This document shows, one piece after another, positions 32,391 to 47,604 of a stretch of DNA of 64,000 nt. How positions within the stretch are numbered: the first letter of the stretch is position 1; every line of letters starts with the position of its first letter. Location of the stretch: the NCBI RefSeq assembly GCF_008364555.1, contig NZ_VTUC01000038.1, positions 124,001 to 188,000 of the forward strand. The letters run 5' to 3'. The position numbers and the translations under genes are program-made. Under the pieces are notes generated by a model, which was given only the letters and a program-made list of their open reading frames with translations, did not search any database and was not told the DNA's origin. The stretch comes from Enterobacter vonholyi. GTDB lineage: Bacteria; Pseudomonadota; Gammaproteobacteria; Enterobacterales; Enterobacteriaceae.

Positions 32391-33050
32391 ATGGTGATGG
32401 AGCCGTACAATCCGCCGCAGGATCCCTGGCTGGTCATTCTGTATCAGGATGAACACATTATGGTGGTCAACAAGCCCAGCGGGCTGTTGTCCGTGCCGGG
32501 GCGTCTGGACGAGCACAAAGACAGCGTGATGACGCGCATTCAGCGTGATTATCCTCAGGCGGAGTCTGTCCATCGCCTGGACATGGCGACCAGCGGCGTG
32601 ATTGTGGTGGCGCTGAACAAAGCGGCGGAACGCGAGCTGAAGCGCCAGTTCCGCGAGCGCGAGCCGAAGAAGCAGTATGTCGCCCGCGTCTGGGGTCACC
32701 CGGCGCAGGCCGAAGGGCTGGTGGATTTACCGCTGATCTGCGACTGGCCGAACCGGCCAAAGCAGAAGGTGTGTTATGAAACCGGCAAGGCCGCGCAGAC
32801 CGAGTATGAAGTGCTTGAGTACGCGCCGGATAATACCGCGCGCGTCCTGCTAAAGCCGATTACCGGACGCTCGCATCAGCTGCGCGTGCATATGCTTGCG
32901 CTGGGTCATCCGATTCTGGGCGACAGGTTTTACGCGCCGCCTGAAGCGCTGGCCTTAGCGCCACGTCTGCAGCTGCACGCGCAGACGCTCACCATCACCC
33001 ATCCGGCCTTCGGTAACGCAATGACGTTTAAAGCCCCGGTGGACTTCTAA
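32391..33050 (+). CDS. rluA: Dual-specificity pseudouridine synthase RluA
   Basis: 219 residues, the E. coli length. The RluA-family active site HRLDMATSG (catalytic aspartate in RLD, residue 64) and GRSHQLRVHM are present. It modifies U746 of 23S rRNA and U32 of several tRNAs. It probably is co-transcribed with rapA and ends at a bidirectional terminator shared with djlA. Confidence 0.98.
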   Translation: MVMEPYNPPQDPWLVILYQDEHIMVVNKPSGLLSVPGRLDEHKDSVMTRIQRDYPQAESVHRLDMATSGVIVVALNKAAERELKRQFREREPKKQYVARVWGHPAQAEGLVDLPLICDWPNRPKQKVCYETGKAAQTEYEVLEYAPDNTARVLLKPITGRSHQLRVHMLALGHPILGDRFYAPPEALALAPRLQLHAQTLTITHPAFGNAMTFKAPVDF

Positions 33051-33080
33051 AAAAAAGCCCGACATCGTCGGGCTTTTTTT
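33051..33080. terminator. Bidirectional terminator rluA/djlA
   Basis: GCCCGAC and GTCGGGC (33057-33063, 33067-33073) form a 7-bp stem with a 3-base loop, flanked by seven or more A on the left and T on the right. It suits both convergent genes. Confidence 0.92.
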
Positions 33081-33894
33081 ATTTGAAACCTTTCTTCTCT
33101 TTAATCAGTTCGTACGCTTTCTGAATTTCCTGCGCTTTTTGCTTCGCCATCTCCATCATTTCTGGCGGTAAGCCTTTCGCGACCAGTTTATCCGGATGAT
33201 GTTCGCTCATGAGCTTACGATAGGCACGTTTAATTGTGGTCTGATCGTCAGAGGGCTTAACGCCAAGCACATTGCAGGCATCTTCCAGCGTCGGACCACG
33301 CTGCGCCTGCTGCCAGGCACCGCCGGACGACTGCTGGTGATAGCCACCGCCAAACTGTGCCCCGCCCTGCATCATGCGCAGGAACTGGTCGAACTGCATA
33401 CGGGAGATGCCCAGCTCTTCCGCAATGACGTACAGCACGTCACGTTCATTAGGGTGTAGTGAACCGTCCGCGAAGGCCGCCTGGATTTGAATTTCCAGAA
33501 ACATCCGAATTAAATCAAAACGTCCAAAACAGATGCTGCGGAACTGACGCATTTTTTCGCGAAGCGGATAGTTATCGGATTTCCCGATGCGAAACGCATT
33601 TTGCGCTTCCAGACGGGAGTCGCCGTGCAGGTTCATGCGATCCATAAAAACGCTGGCAATCTGAATATCGGCTTCTGTGACACGCCCTTTGGATTTGGTT
33701 AAGTGCCCCATGACCTCAAAGGTGGTGGAGAAAAAGAGTGACTGACGCTCGCGCTGATTGGCAAACCAGGCCATTTTGCGGCTGCGCGCCTTATCAAACA
33801 TATGGCCAATAATAAGCCCCAGCACAATTCCCCAGAACCCGGCACCCATGATGATGGCGAACGCAACGCCGATTATTTTACCCCAATACTGCAT
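33079..33894 (-). CDS. djlA: Membrane-anchored DnaJ-like protein DjlA
   Basis: 271 residues. One N-terminal membrane segment (about 7-30, glycine-rich [21 protein letters not shown]), a central TerB-like domain (about 55-180), a glycine/glutamine-rich linker and a C-terminal J domain with HHPDK. It is a DnaK co-chaperone in the inner membrane and in E. coli modulates the Rcs capsule pathway. Divergent from lptD. Confidence 0.97.
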   Translation of the reverse strand: MQYWGKIIGVAFAIIMGAGFWGIVLGLIIGHMFDKARSRKMAWFANQRERQSLFFSTTFEVMGHLTKSKGRVTEADIQIASVFMDRMNLHGDSRLEAQNAFRIGKSDNYPLREKMRQFRSICFGRFDLIRMFLEIQIQAAFADGSLHPNERDVLYVIAEELGISRMQFDQFLRMMQGGAQFGGGYHQQSSGGAWQQAQRGPTLEDACNVLGVKPSDDQTTIKRAYRKLMSEHHPDKLVAKGLPPEMMEMAKQKAQEIQKAYELIKEKKGFK

Positions 33895-34133
33895 ATACTC
33901 CCCGGATAGTCATATTCCTTGCCGACGCAACGTCATCATCACTGTGTTCAAGTCACGGTCAATTGAAGGACATCGCCTATAATTTGCTTTATCATACTCG
34001 TCATTCGATAGCGAGCCTAACACTCTGGCACGCAAACGGGCAGGATTAACGCTGGTACTGCGCAGATGAGTAAGATAGTCTCTGAGCGTTTATAAGCCGT
34101 AGCCACTGATGACGGAACAATAAAATACAACGT
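33895..34133 (+). promoter_or_regulatory. djlA-lptD divergent promoter region
   Basis: 239 non-coding bases. A perfect TATAAT is at 33978-33983 on the plus strand, 150 bases before lptD, but the -35 is poor. In E. coli lptD also has a sigma-E promoter; I could not assign one here with confidence. Confidence 0.4.
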
Positions 34134-36485
34134 ATGAAAAAACGTATCCCCACCCTCCTGGCCACAATGATTGGCTCCGCCCTGTACAGTCAACAGGGTC
34201 TGGCGGCCGATCTCGCCTCGCAGTGTATGCTTGGCGTCCCAAGTTATAATCGCCCACTGGTGAGTGGCGATACAAATAGCTTGCCGGTAACTATTACTGC
34301 CGACAGTTCAAAAGGGACTTACCCTGACAATGCCACGTTTACGGGCAATGTCGATATTAACCAGGGCAATAGCCGCCTGCAGGCAGATGAAGTGCAGCTG
34401 CACCAGAAACAACCGGAAGGTGCGGCCGAGCCGGTACGAACGGTGGATGCGCTGGGTAATGTGCACTATGACGACAATCAGGTCATCCTGAAAGGTCCGA
34501 AAGCCTGGTCAAACCTGAATACGAAAGATACCAACGTCTGGAAAGGTGATTACCAGATGGTGGGTCGCCAGGGGCGCGGTGACGCAGACCTGATGAAACA
34601 GCGCGGTGAAAACCGCTATACGATCCTGGAAAACGGTACGTTCACGTCATGTCTGCCGGGTTCAAATACCTGGAGCGTGGTCGGGAGCGAGGTTATCCAT
34701 GACCGCGAAGAACAGGTCGCAGAGATCTGGAACGCCCGCTTCAAGCTGGGTCCGGTGCCCATATTCTATAGCCCTTATCTGCAGCTTCCCGTGGGTGACA
34801 AACGTCGCTCCGGTTTCCTGATCCCGAATGCCAAATACAGCACCACGAACTACTTTGAGTTCTACCTGCCGTATTACTGGAACATCGCGCCAAACATGGA
34901 TGCGACGATCACGCCGCACTATATCCACAAGCGCGGCAACATCATGTGGGAGAACGAGTTCCGCTATCTGACCCAGGCTGGTGCGGGTCTGATGGAGCTG
35001 GATTATCTGCCGTCGGATAAAGTTTTCCAGGACGAGCATCCAACCGAAGGCGATAAGCACCGCTGGATGTATTTCTGGCAGCATTCCGGGGTGATGGACA
35101 AGGTCTGGCGTTTCAACGTCAACTACACCAAAGTCAGTGACCCGAACTACTTCAATGATTTCTCATCCAAATACGGTTCGAGTACCGATGGTTATGCCAC
35201 ACAGATTTTCAGCGTTGGCTACGCGGTTCAGAACTTCGATGCGACGGTAACCAACAAACAGTTCCAGGTATTCTCCAGCCAGACGGCAAGTACCTATGGC
35301 GCCGAACCTCAGCTGGACGTTAACTGGTACCAGAATGACGTGGGTCCGTTCGACACTCGTATTTATGGCCAGGCCGTGCATTTTGTGAACACCAATTCTA
35401 ATATGCCGGAAGCCACCCGTGTTCACCTGGAGCCCGTTATCAACTTGCCATGGTCGAATGACTGGGCAAGCCTGAATACGGAAGCCAAGCTGATGGCGAC
35501 CCATTATCAGCAAAAAAATATTGATGATTACAATACCAGCAACAACGCCCATCTTGAGGAATCCGTAAACCGTACGCTTCCGCAGTTCAAAATGGACGGT
35601 AAGCTGATCTTCGAACGCAATATGGCACTTCTGGCGGATGGCTATACCCAGACGCTGGAGCCACGTATGCAGTACCTGTACGTGCCTTATCGCGACCAGA
35701 GCAACATCAATAACTACGACTCCTCGTTACTGCAATCTGACTATAGCGGCCTGTTCCGCGATCGTACCTACGGCGGCCTTGACCGCATCGCCTCAGCGAA
35801 CCAGTTAACGACCGGGGTCACATCGCGCGTTTATGATGACGCTGCCGTTGAACGTTTTAACGTTTCTGTTGGTCAAATCTACTATTTCACCGAGTCTCGC
35901 ACGGGCGATGACAATATTAAGTGGGAGAAAGATAACAAGACAGGTTCGCTGATTTGGGCTGGTGACACCTACTGGCGTATGACCGATCGTTGGGGTCTGC
36001 GCGGCGGCGTCCAATATGACACCCGTCTCGACAATATCGCCAACAGTACGGCGGCGATTGAGTATCGCCGGGATGAAGATCGTATGGTGCAGTTGACCTA
36101 TCGTTATGCCAGCCCGGAATATATTCAGGCGACGCTACCGAACTATGGTACTGCCGAGCAGTATAAAGACGGTATTTCGCAGGTGGGTGGCGCAGCGAGT
36201 TGGCCAATCGCCGACCGCTGGTCAATCGTAGGCGCTTACTACTTCGATACTAACGCCAATAAAGCTGCTGACCAGATGGTTGGTCTGCAATATAACTCCT
36301 GCTGTTACGCGCTGCGTCTCGGCTACGAACGTAAGCTTAACGGCTGGAACAGTGAAAACAATCAGAGCAAATACGATAACGTGATTGGCTTTAACTTCGA
36401 GTTACGCGGCCTGAGTTCCAACTACGGCCTGGGTACGCAGAAAATGCTGCGCTCGAATATTCTGCCGTACAGTAGCGCCTTGTAA
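34134..36485 (+). CDS. lptD: LPS assembly outer membrane protein LptD
   Basis: 783 residues. A signal peptide ends near residue 25 (GLAA|DL). The periplasmic OstA/LptA-like jellyroll (about 50-200) and a large C-terminal beta-barrel follow. The four cysteines needed for native disulfides are visible: C31, one in TSCLPG (near 173), and the CC pair in [10 protein letters not shown] (near 724). LptD with LptE inserts lipopolysaccharide into the outer leaflet. First gene of lptD-surA-pdxA-rsmA-apaG-apaH; its SurA chaperone is next. Confidence 0.98.
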   Translation: MKKRIPTLLATMIGSALYSQQGLAADLASQCMLGVPSYNRPLVSGDTNSLPVTITADSSKGTYPDNATFTGNVDINQGNSRLQADEVQLHQKQPEGAAEPVRTVDALGNVHYDDNQVILKGPKAWSNLNTKDTNVWKGDYQMVGRQGRGDADLMKQRGENRYTILENGTFTSCLPGSNTWSVVGSEVIHDREEQVAEIWNARFKLGPVPIFYSPYLQLPVGDKRRSGFLIPNAKYSTTNYFEFYLPYYWNIAPNMDATITPHYIHKRGNIMWENEFRYLTQAGAGLMELDYLPSDKVFQDEHPTEGDKHRWMYFWQHSGVMDKVWRFNVNYTKVSDPNYFNDFSSKYGSSTDGYATQIFSVGYAVQNFDATVTNKQFQVFSSQTASTYGAEPQLDVNWYQNDVGPFDTRIYGQAVHFVNTNSNMPEATRVHLEPVINLPWSNDWASLNTEAKLMATHYQQKNIDDYNTSNNAHLEESVNRTLPQFKMDGKLIFERNMALLADGYTQTLEPRMQYLYVPYRDQSNINNYDSSLLQSDYSGLFRDRTYGGLDRIASANQLTTGVTSRVYDDAAVERFNVSVGQIYYFTESRTGDDNIKWEKDNKTGSLIWAGDTYWRMTDRWGLRGGVQYDTRLDNIANSTAAIEYRRDEDRMVQLTYRYASPEYIQATLPNYGTAEQYKDGISQVGGAASWPIADRWSIVGAYYFDTNANKAADQMVGLQYNSCCYALRLGYERKLNGWNSENNQSKYDNVIGFNFELRGLSSNYGLGTQKMLRSNILPYSSAL

Positions 36486-36538
36486 TGTGCTTGATTTGCA
36501 ACGTAATCCGCTTTGCGGTTAATTGAAATGGAAAAAGT

Positions 36539-37825
36539 ATGAAGAACTGGAAAACGCTGCTGCTCGGTGTCGCTATGGTTGCGAATACCAGCTTCGCCGC
36601 CCCCCAGGTTGTTGATAAAGTCGCTGCTGTGGTTAACAACGGCGTCGTGCTTGAAAGTGACGTTGACGGTCTGATGAAATCGGTGAAGCTCAATTCGGGT
36701 GAAGCCGGTCAACAGCTTCCGGATGACGCCACGCTGCGCCACCAGATCCTGGAGCGTCTGATCATGGATCAGATCGTTCTGCAGATGGGGCAGAAAATGG
36801 GTGTGAAGATCACTGACGAGCAGCTCGATCAGGCGATCGCTAACATCGCGAAGCAGAACAATATGTCTTTAGACCAGATGCGCAGCCGTCTAGCCTATGA
36901 CGGCATCAGCTACGCCACCTACCGTAATCAGATCCGTAAAGAGATGCTGATTTCGGAAGTGCGTAACAACGAAGTGCGTCGCCGCGTGACTATCCTGCCT
37001 CAGGAAGTAGACGCGCTGGCAAAACAGGTGGGTAACCAGAACGATGCGAGCACAGAGCTGAACCTGAGCCACATCCTGATCCCACTGCCAGAGAACCCAA
37101 CTTCCGATCAGGCTGCGGAAGCTGAAAGCCAGGCGCGTTCTATTGTCGAACAGGCGCGTAACGGCGGAGACTTTGGCAAGCTGGCTATCACCTACTCCGC
37201 TGACCAACAGGCGCTGAAAGGCGGCCAGATGGGCTGGGGACGTATTCAGGAGCTGCCATCCATCTTTGCCCAGGCCCTGAGCACGGCGAAGAAAGGGGAT
37301 ATCGTGGGTCCAATCCGTTCAGGCGTGGGCTTCCACATTCTGAAGGTGAACGATCTGCGTGGTCAGAGCCAAAATATCTCCGTCACCGAAGTTCACGCTC
37401 GCCACATTCTTCTGAAACCGTCACCGATCATGACTGACGATCAGGCGCGTGCGAAGCTGGAACAGATTGCAGCAGACATTAAGAGCGGTAAAACCTCTTT
37501 TGCGAAGGCAGCAAAAGAGTTCTCGCAGGATCCAGGCTCTGCTAACCAGGGCGGCGATCTGGGCTGGGCGGCTGCGGATATTTACGATCCTGCCTTCCGC
37601 GATGCGTTGATGAAGCTGAACAAAGGCCAGATCAGTTCGCCGGTCCACTCTTCGTTTGGCTGGCATCTGATCGAACTGATGGACACCCGTAACGTTGATA
37701 AAACGGATGCGGCACAGAAAGACAGAGCCTACCGTATGCTGTTTAACCGTAAGTTCTCTGAAGAAGCAGCCACCTGGATGCAGGAACAACGCGCCAGCGC
37801 ATACGTGAAAATTCTGAGCAACTAA
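36539..37825 (+). CDS. surA: Periplasmic chaperone/peptidyl-prolyl isomerase SurA
   Basis: 428 residues. A signal peptide of 20 residues (NTSFA|APQ), an N-terminal chaperone domain, two parvulin domains (about 170-275 and 280-390, with SHILIPLP and ARHILLKPS starting each), and a C-terminal helix. It escorts outer membrane proteins, including LptD, to the Bam complex. TAATG at the end overlaps pdxA by one base. Confidence 0.98.
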   Translation: MKNWKTLLLGVAMVANTSFAAPQVVDKVAAVVNNGVVLESDVDGLMKSVKLNSGEAGQQLPDDATLRHQILERLIMDQIVLQMGQKMGVKITDEQLDQAIANIAKQNNMSLDQMRSRLAYDGISYATYRNQIRKEMLISEVRNNEVRRRVTILPQEVDALAKQVGNQNDASTELNLSHILIPLPENPTSDQAAEAESQARSIVEQARNGGDFGKLAITYSADQQALKGGQMGWGRIQELPSIFAQALSTAKKGDIVGPIRSGVGFHILKVNDLRGQSQNISVTEVHARHILLKPSPIMTDDQARAKLEQIAADIKSGKTSFAKAAKEFSQDPGSANQGGDLGWAAADIYDPAFRDALMKLNKGQISSPVHSSFGWHLIELMDTRNVDKTDAAQKDRAYRMLFNRKFSEEAATWMQEQRASAYVKILSN

Positions 37826-38811
37826 TGAAACAGCATCGTGTTGTGATCACGCCCGGCGAACCCGCCGGGATTGGGCCTGACCTCGTTGTCCAGCTCGCCC
37901 AGCGCAGCTGGCCTGTAGAACTGGTTGTCTGCGCCGATGCAACACTGTTACAAGACCGGGCAACGCTGCTCGGTCTGCCTTTAACGCTTATCCCTTACGT
38001 TGAAGGCCAACAGCCTGCACCGCAGCAAGCCGGTACACTCACCCTTCTTTCTGTTCCCCTTCGTACGCCGGTTATTCCGGGCCAGCTCAGCACGGAAAAC
38101 GGCCACTATGTCGTGGAAACCCTGGCGCGCGCCTGCGACGGTTGCCTGAAGGGCGAATTTGCCGCCCTGATTACCGGTCCCGTCCATAAAGGCGTCATCA
38201 ACGAAGCGGGTATACCGTTTACGGGGCATACGGAGTTCTTCGAAGAGCGCTCACATAGCCCGAAAGTGGTGATGATGCTGGCGACGGAGGAAATGCGCGT
38301 TGCGCTGGTGACCACCCATCTGCCGATCAAAGCCATTCCGGATGCGATCACTCCTGAACTCCTGCGCGAAATCATCGGGATTTTGCACCACGATCTGCAG
38401 ACAAAGTTTGGGATACCGCAGCCGCATGTGCTGGTCTGTGGCCTGAATCCGCACGCCGGCGAAGGCGGGCACATGGGCACCGAAGAGATCGACACCATTA
38501 TTCCGGTGCTCAACGAAATGCGGGCGAAGGGGATGAACCTCAGCGGGCCGCTCCCTGCAGATACTCTTTTCCAGCCGAAATACCTGGATAATGCCGACGC
38601 CGTGCTCGCGATGTACCACGATCAGGGCCTGCCCGTGCTAAAATACCAGGGCTTTGGCCGCGGGGTGAATATCACCCTCGGTTTACCCTTTATTCGAACG
38701 TCCGTTGACCATGGTACTGCGCTGGATCTGGCAGGCCAGGGGAAAGCGGATGTCGGCAGTTTTATTACGGCGCTTAATCTCGCCATCAAAATGATTGTTA
38801 ATACTCAATGA
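37825..38811 (+). CDS. pdxA: 4-hydroxythreonine-4-phosphate dehydrogenase
   Basis: 328 residues. The start [12 protein letters not shown] and the C-terminal [15 protein letters not shown] metal/substrate region are typical of PdxA. It makes the amino-ketone that PdxJ uses in pyridoxal 5'-phosphate synthesis. It overlaps surA by one base and rsmA by four (ATGA), so three unrelated functions are translationally coupled, as in E. coli. Confidence 0.98.
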   Translation: MKQHRVVITPGEPAGIGPDLVVQLAQRSWPVELVVCADATLLQDRATLLGLPLTLIPYVEGQQPAPQQAGTLTLLSVPLRTPVIPGQLSTENGHYVVETLARACDGCLKGEFAALITGPVHKGVINEAGIPFTGHTEFFEERSHSPKVVMMLATEEMRVALVTTHLPIKAIPDAITPELLREIIGILHHDLQTKFGIPQPHVLVCGLNPHAGEGGHMGTEEIDTIIPVLNEMRAKGMNLSGPLPADTLFQPKYLDNADAVLAMYHDQGLPVLKYQGFGRGVNITLGLPFIRTSVDHGTALDLAGQGKADVGSFITALNLAIKMIVNTQ

Positions 38812-39629
38812 CTAATCGAGTCCATCAGGGCCACTTAGCCCGTAAACGTTTCGGGCAAAACTTCCTTAACGATCAGTTCGTGATCGAAAGCATTGTCTCG
38901 GCTATTAATCCGCAAAAAGGTCAGGCGATGGTCGAAATCGGCCCGGGTCTTGCCGCGCTGACCGAGCCGGTAGGCGAACGCCTTGACGAGCTGACCGTCA
39001 TCGAACTGGACCGCGATCTGGCCGCTCGCCTGCAAACGCACCCGTTCCTCGGGCCGAAGCTGACCATCTATCAGCAGGACGCCATGACCATGAACTTTGG
39101 CGAACTGTCGGAAAAAATGGGCCAGCCGCTGCGCGTCTTCGGCAACCTGCCGTACAACATCTCCACGCCGCTCATGTTCCACCTCTTTAGCTATACTGAT
39201 GCCATTGCCGACATGCACTTCATGTTGCAAAAAGAGGTTGTTAACCGTCTGGTTGCAGGCCCGAACAGTAAAGCGTATGGTCGTTTAAGCGTGATGGCAC
39301 AATATTACTGCAACGTGATCCCGGTACTCGAAGTACCACCGTCAGCGTTCACACCACCACCTAAAGTGGATTCAGCGGTTGTGCGCCTTGTACCGCACAA
39401 AACGAAACCGTATCCGGTTAAAGATCTGCGTGTACTGAGCCGCATTACCACTGAAGCCTTTAACCAGCGTCGTAAAACGATCCGTAACAGCCTCAGCAAT
39501 TCCTTTACCGTTGAGGTGTTAGCCGAACTGGGAATCGACCCGGCAATGCGTGCGGAGAACATTTCCGTAGAGCAATACTGCAAGCTGGCTAATTACATCA
39601 GCGATAATGCGCCGCCGAAGGAGAGTTAA
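38808..39629 (+). CDS. rsmA: 16S rRNA dimethyladenosine transferase RsmA (KsgA)
   Basis: 273 residues. FGQNFLND, the SAM motif [11 protein letters not shown] and the catalytic NLPYN (near 113) are all present. It dimethylates A1518 and A1519 of 16S rRNA during late 30S assembly. Its ATG overlaps the pdxA stop; apaG follows by three bases. Confidence 0.98.
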   Translation: MTNRVHQGHLARKRFGQNFLNDQFVIESIVSAINPQKGQAMVEIGPGLAALTEPVGERLDELTVIELDRDLAARLQTHPFLGPKLTIYQQDAMTMNFGELSEKMGQPLRVFGNLPYNISTPLMFHLFSYTDAIADMHFMLQKEVVNRLVAGPNSKAYGRLSVMAQYYCNVIPVLEVPPSAFTPPPKVDSAVVRLVPHKTKPYPVKDLRVLSRITTEAFNQRRKTIRNSLSNSFTVEVLAELGIDPAMRAENISVEQYCKLANYISDNAPPKES

Positions 39630-39632
39630 GCC

Positions 39633-40010
39633 ATGATTGATTCGCCCCGCGTATGTGTCCATGTACAAAGCGTCTATGTTGAATCACAGTCATCACCAGA
39701 CGAAGAACGTTTTGTCTTTGCTTACACCGTGACCATTCGCAATCTGGGGCGGACGCCCGTGCAGCTGCGCGGACGCTACTGGCTTATCACCAACGGCAAT
39801 GGCCGCGAAATCGAAGTTCAGGGTGAAGGTGTGGTCGGTGAACAGCCCCACATCGCCCCTGGTGAAGAGTACCAGTACACCAGCGGCGCGGTGATTGAAA
39901 CGCCGATGGGTACGATGCAGGGCCATTATGAAATGGTCGATGTCGATGGCAATGATTTCCGCGTTGCCATTCCCGTGTTCCGTCTCGCCGTAACCACACT
40001 TATTCATTAA
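39633..40010 (+). CDS. apaG: ApaG protein
   Basis: 125 residues, a single fibronectin type III-like beta-sandwich domain (ApaG/DUF525), with YTVTIRNLG and [11 protein letters not shown]-like segments (here [11 protein letters not shown]). The biochemical role is unsettled. In this family it is encoded beside apaH; here four bases separate them. Length equals E. coli ApaG. Confidence 0.97.
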   Translation: MIDSPRVCVHVQSVYVESQSSPDEERFVFAYTVTIRNLGRTPVQLRGRYWLITNGNGREIEVQGEGVVGEQPHIAPGEEYQYTSGAVIETPMGTMQGHYEMVDVDGNDFRVAIPVFRLAVTTLIH

Positions 40011-40014
40011 TCTA

Positions 40015-40863
40015 ATGTCTACATATCTGATTGGCGACGTTCACGGTTGCTACGATGAACTGATCGCATTATTAAAACAGGTCGACTTTACGCCAGAGCA
40101 GGACACGCTCTGGCTGACGGGCGATTTAGTCGCGCGTGGCCCCGGCTCCCTTGAAGTATTACGTTTCGTCAAATCGCTGGGCGACAGCGTCCGCATGGTG
40201 CTGGGCAATCACGATCTGCATCTGCTGGCGGTATTCGCCGGGATCAGCCGCAACAAACCTAAAGATCGCCTCACTCCGCTGCTGGATGCCCCGGACGCGG
40301 ACGATCTGATTAACTGGCTTCGCCGTCAGCCGCTGCTGCAGGTCGACGAGGAGAAAAAGCTGGTCATGGCGCATGCCGGGATCACCCCGCAATGGGATCT
40401 TGAGACGGCGAAGACCTGCGCGCGCGACGTTGAGGCGGTGCTGGCGAGCGACTCGTATCCTTTCTTCCTCGATGCCATGTACGGCGATATGCCGAACCAC
40501 TGGAGCGAGGATCTCAGCGGTTTGGCCCGTCTACGCTTTATCACCAACGCCTATACCCGCATGCGCTTCTGCTTCCCGAACGGACAGCTGGACATGTATT
40601 CCAAAGAGACGCCGGAAAGTGCGCCCGCTCCGCTGAAACCGTGGTTTGCCATTCCGGGGCCGGTGACAAGCGAGTACAGCGTGGTATTTGGTCACTGGGC
40701 GGCACTGGAAGGAAAAGGAACGCCGGAAGGGATTTACGGTCTGGATACCGGATGCTGCTGGGGCGGAGAGTTAACCTGCTTGCGCTGGGAAGATAAAGCT
40801 TACTTTGTGCAGCCGTCCAACCGACAGCTGGACTTAGGAGAAGGCGAGGCCGTCGCCTCCTGA
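40015..40863 (+). CDS. apaH: Diadenosine tetraphosphatase ApaH
   Basis: 282 residues, metallophosphatase fold. Motifs [10 protein letters not shown] (7-16), the [10 protein letters not shown] segment and GNHDLH are intact. It hydrolyses Ap4A symmetrically to two ADP and removes Np4 caps from RNA. Last gene of the lptD cluster; it converges on folA across a perfect palindrome. Confidence 0.98.
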   Translation: MSTYLIGDVHGCYDELIALLKQVDFTPEQDTLWLTGDLVARGPGSLEVLRFVKSLGDSVRMVLGNHDLHLLAVFAGISRNKPKDRLTPLLDAPDADDLINWLRRQPLLQVDEEKKLVMAHAGITPQWDLETAKTCARDVEAVLASDSYPFFLDAMYGDMPNHWSEDLSGLARLRFITNAYTRMRFCFPNGQLDMYSKETPESAPAPLKPWFAIPGPVTSEYSVVFGHWAALEGKGTPEGIYGLDTGCCWGGELTCLRWEDKAYFVQPSNRQLDLGEGEAVAS

Positions 40864-40870
40864 TACGCTA

Positions 40871-40896
40871 TTCCCTCTCCCGGCCGGGAGAGGGAA
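40871..40896. repeat. 26-bp perfect palindrome between apaH and folA
   Basis: TTCCCTCTCCCGG is followed directly by its reverse complement CCGGGAGAGGGAA, with no spacer. It belongs to the same GAGAGGG family as the repeat at 20825-20857. Located between convergent genes, it may act as a transcription barrier. Confidence 0.7.
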
Positions 40897-40902
40897 AATC
40901 AC

Positions 40903-41443
<541 letters not shown>

Positions 41444-41496
41444 CTGGCGGCAGAGTAAAGATAAAGAAATTTTTTAATATTGCTGGCAACTCCACT

Positions 41497-43362
41497 TCAC
41501 GCGGAAGGTTTACTCTCCGGTTCGTCAGACGGATCGCCGGTATGCTTGCCCTCTTCCGTGCCCTGCCAGCCGTGACGCTGGATCAGCGACAGGTGATTAC
41601 GGTCCTCGTTAATGATTTCCGTCAGCATGGCGCTGGTGCGTTTAAACACCGCCGCACGCTCGGTGACCGTACTCCCGGCCATCGCCGCCATCTCTTCGAC
41701 CATCTCGGTGTTAAAGCGGCGGAACAGGTCCGCCCGCTCGCGCGCTTCATACGCGCCGAGCCCCAGATTTTCCAGCGCCATACGGCCAGATTTCAGCGCG
41801 CCTTCGAAGGTTTCACGCTCAGGGGCTTCTACACCCGCTTGCCTGAGACGGATATAATGATCCACATCGCGGGCACGGGAAATAATGGTCAGATCCGGGA
41901 AATGTTCTTTTGCCATTTCCACCATCTGCATGCTGGTCTCCGGATCGTCAATCGCGTTAATCAATACCTCCGCTTTGGCCGCACCGGCGGATTCCAATAG
42001 ATCGACGCGGGTCGCATCGCCGTAAAATACCTTCATATCAAATTTACGCAGAGTATCGACATGGTCGGGGTCGTGATCGAGGATAACCATCTTCACCCCG
42101 CTGGACAGCAGCAGACGGCCAACGATCTGCCCGTAGCGGCCAAATCCGGCAATGATGACGCGCGGCTGTTCTTCGTCAATTTCATCGGCTTCGCGCTCCT
42201 GCTCGCTACCCGATTTTTCCAGACGCGTCAGCACCACCAGCAGAACGGGCGTTGCGGCCATCGACAGCGCGACCGCCAGCGTCAGAGCTTTCGCCCACTC
42301 GGGATCGAGCACGTTTGCCATCTGCGCAGCGCCAAAGACCACAAACGCAAATTCGCTCCCCTGCCCCAGCAGAACCGCAAACCAGCTGCGCTGCTTATTT
42401 GGAACCTTCAGCGGACGTGCAATCAGCCACAGCATTACCATTTTAATGATCAGGAAGCCGACGAGCAGGATGACGATCCGCAGCGGGTGAGTCACAAGCG
42501 TACCAAAGTCGACGGACATCCCCACGCCGATGAAAAACAGCCCCAGCAGCAACCCTTTGAACGGCTCGATATCGCTTTCCAGCGCGTGGCGGTATTCAGA
42601 GCTCGCCAGCAGGACGCCTGCGAGGAACGCCCCCATAGCCATCGACAGCCCGGCTTCTTCCAGCAGCAGACCAAAGCCAAACACCAGGAATAGCGCCACG
42701 GCGCTGAACACTTCGCGCAGGCCTGAACGGGCAACAAACCGCAGCAGCGGGCGGGTCACGTAACGGCCAAGCAGCACCACCAGCGCCAGCGCGCCCGCCA
42801 CCTTCAGTGCCGACAGCGCGAAAGCGCCCAGCGTGGTAGAGGAACCGCTTGCTGCCAGCAGCGGGATCATCGCCACCAGCGGAATAGCGGCAATATCCTG
42901 GAACAGCAGCACCGAGAACGCGCTACGCCCCATCTGGGATACCGTCAGATTTCGCTCGTTCATCGCCTGCATGGCAATAGCCGTTGAGGAGAGCGCCAGC
43001 GTCATGCCGATGAGCTCTGCCACTTTCCAGTCCATGCCCAGCAGGATGCAGAACCCACCCAGCAGCAGGCCGCAGGCCACCATCTGCAGTGCCCCTCCGC
43101 CAAATACCGAGGCGCGAAGCTTCCACAACCTCTGGGGATCGAGCTCCAGGCCAATCACAAACAGCATCAGCACAACGCCGATTTCAGCAAAATGGAGAAT
43201 CGCCTCGGCATCCGTGACCAGTCGAAAGCCCCACGGCCCAATGACGCAGCCCGCAATCAGATAGCCGAGAACAGAGCCCAGCCCCAGGCGTACCGCCACG
43301 GGCACAATCAGCGCCGCCGCGCCGAGGTAAATCAGCGCCTGTATCAGCGTATGGCTATCCAT
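41497..43362 (-). CDS. kefC: Glutathione-regulated K+ efflux channel KefC
   Basis: 621 residues from ATG 43362 ([20 protein letters not shown]). The N-terminal CPA2 Na+/H+ exchanger-like membrane domain (about 1-380) is followed by a soluble RCK/TrkA-N domain starting [17 protein letters not shown] (near 401). KefC is held shut by glutathione and opened by its electrophile adducts, acidifying the cytoplasm as protection. The frame is open 32 codons farther upstream inside kefF, but the family start and overlap fit 43362. It overlaps kefF by eight bases. Confidence 0.97.
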   Translation of the reverse strand: MDSHTLIQALIYLGAAALIVPVAVRLGLGSVLGYLIAGCVIGPWGFRLVTDAEAILHFAEIGVVLMLFVIGLELDPQRLWKLRASVFGGGALQMVACGLLLGGFCILLGMDWKVAELIGMTLALSSTAIAMQAMNERNLTVSQMGRSAFSVLLFQDIAAIPLVAMIPLLAASGSSTTLGAFALSALKVAGALALVVLLGRYVTRPLLRFVARSGLREVFSAVALFLVFGFGLLLEEAGLSMAMGAFLAGVLLASSEYRHALESDIEPFKGLLLGLFFIGVGMSVDFGTLVTHPLRIVILLVGFLIIKMVMLWLIARPLKVPNKQRSWFAVLLGQGSEFAFVVFGAAQMANVLDPEWAKALTLAVALSMAATPVLLVVLTRLEKSGSEQEREADEIDEEQPRVIIAGFGRYGQIVGRLLLSSGVKMVILDHDPDHVDTLRKFDMKVFYGDATRVDLLESAGAAKAEVLINAIDDPETSMQMVEMAKEHFPDLTIISRARDVDHYIRLRQAGVEAPERETFEGALKSGRMALENLGLGAYEARERADLFRRFNTEMVEEMAAMAGSTVTERAAVFKRTSAMLTEIINEDRNHLSLIQRHGWQGTEEGKHTGDPSDEPESKPSA

Positions 43363-43885
43363 GGTGCGTCTCCTGCCACTCAAGTAAGCGTTGTTTATAA
43401 TGGCGAGCCTGCGCCTGCAGCGTTTCATCGTCGCAAACAAACGTGCAGTGCATCGCAAAAGGCGGGAGCCAGTTCAAACCGCAATAGAGCGCTGTCGCCT
43501 GCAGCGGCTGCGCCAGGACGTCAAAACCCGGGAAGGAACCGATATCAAAATGGCTTTCCCCACCGCCGGTGGTGACCGCCCACATCAGGCTTTTCCCTTT
43601 TAGCGCATGGCCGTTGTGTCCATACGCCCAGCCGTGGGAGAAGACTTTATCAATCCACAGTTTCAGCAGCGGGGGCGTGCTGTACCACTGCATGGGGTGC
43701 TGCCAGATAATCAGATCGGCACGGGAGAGCGCCTCCTGTTCGGCGGCGATATCGATATTAAAATCGGGGTAGAGTTGATAGAGGGAACGTATCTCTACGT
43801 TATCAAGCGTCCTTACCTGCTCAAGCATCCGCTTATTCGCATGCGAGTGCTGCGGATAAGGATGGGCATAAATTATCAGAATCAT
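43355..43885 (-). CDS. kefF: KefC ancillary NAD(P)H oxidoreductase KefF
   Basis: 176 residues, flavodoxin-like quinone reductase fold. Residues around [12 protein letters not shown] and [19 protein letters not shown] match the family. KefF binds KefC and is required for full channel activity; it also reduces quinones. Same strand as kefC and overlaps its start, so it is upstream in the two-gene operon. Confidence 0.97.
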   Translation of the reverse strand: MILIIYAHPYPQHSHANKRMLEQVRTLDNVEIRSLYQLYPDFNIDIAAEQEALSRADLIIWQHPMQWYSTPPLLKLWIDKVFSHGWAYGHNGHALKGKSLMWAVTTGGGESHFDIGSFPGFDVLAQPLQATALYCGLNWLPPFAMHCTFVCDDETLQAQARHYKQRLLEWQETHHG

Positions 43886-43988
43886 TGATTAGCCTGTTGT
43901 TACTACTTTCTTTTAACAAAAGAGTGTAGTCAGTAATTCAACAGGCTAATAGTGAATATTATTGACGGGCTTACGTCAGAATTCTGAA

Positions 43989-44222
43989 TTAGTTATCCAG
44001 CTCGCCCATGGATTTCACCTGGTCACGGTTAATCTGCTCGGTTTGACCGGTTTCGGCATTTTTGTACGACACCAGACCGGTATCGTCATCCACCTGCGGT
44101 TTGCCGTCGGTGACAATGGTTTTGCCATCGGTGGTTTTTACGGCCTGATTAGACGAACAGCCCGCAACGGTAAACATTGCCGTAGCAGCCAGAACGGAAG
44201 CGATCAGTAATTTATTTTGCAT
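43989..44222 (-). CDS. Small YgdI/YgdR-family lipoprotein
   Basis: 77 residues. The N-terminus MQNKLLIASVLAATAMFTVAG precedes a lipobox cysteine at 22 (VAGC), and the +2 serine predicts outer-membrane sorting. The mature part carries TDGKTIVTDGKPQVDDDTGL and ends in VKSMGELDN, matching the DUF903 domain of E. coli YgdI and YgdR. Function of the family is unknown. AGGGGA lies seven bases before the ATG. In E. coli this place holds yaaU and the fix and cai operons; none is present here. Confidence 0.9.
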   Translation of the reverse strand: MQNKLLIASVLAATAMFTVAGCSSNQAVKTTDGKTIVTDGKPQVDDDTGLVSYKNAETGQTEQINRDQVKSMGELDN

Positions 44223-44325
44223 GGTGTTTTCCCCTGCTCTCAGTTGAATTTCGTTATCGACCTAACCATTTTAGGCTAACTGACTGAAACCGGATGAAAA
44301 ACCAGAAGGTTCTGAAGATGGGGAG

Positions 44326-44356
44326 AATGCCCGGCAACCGAACGGCACCGGGCATT
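44326..44356. terminator. Hairpin downstream of carB
   Basis: AATGCCCGG and CCGGGCATT form a perfect 9-bp stem around a 13-base loop, six bases past the carB stop. On the plus strand it is followed by TTTT, but on the minus strand, where carB is transcribed, the trailing bases are CTCCCC. It may be a REP-like element or a non-canonical terminator. Confidence 0.55.
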
Positions 44357-44361
44357 TTTAC

Positions 44362-47586
<3,225 letters not shown>

Positions 47587-47604
47587 TGTCTTCTCGGCTC
47601 CTGA

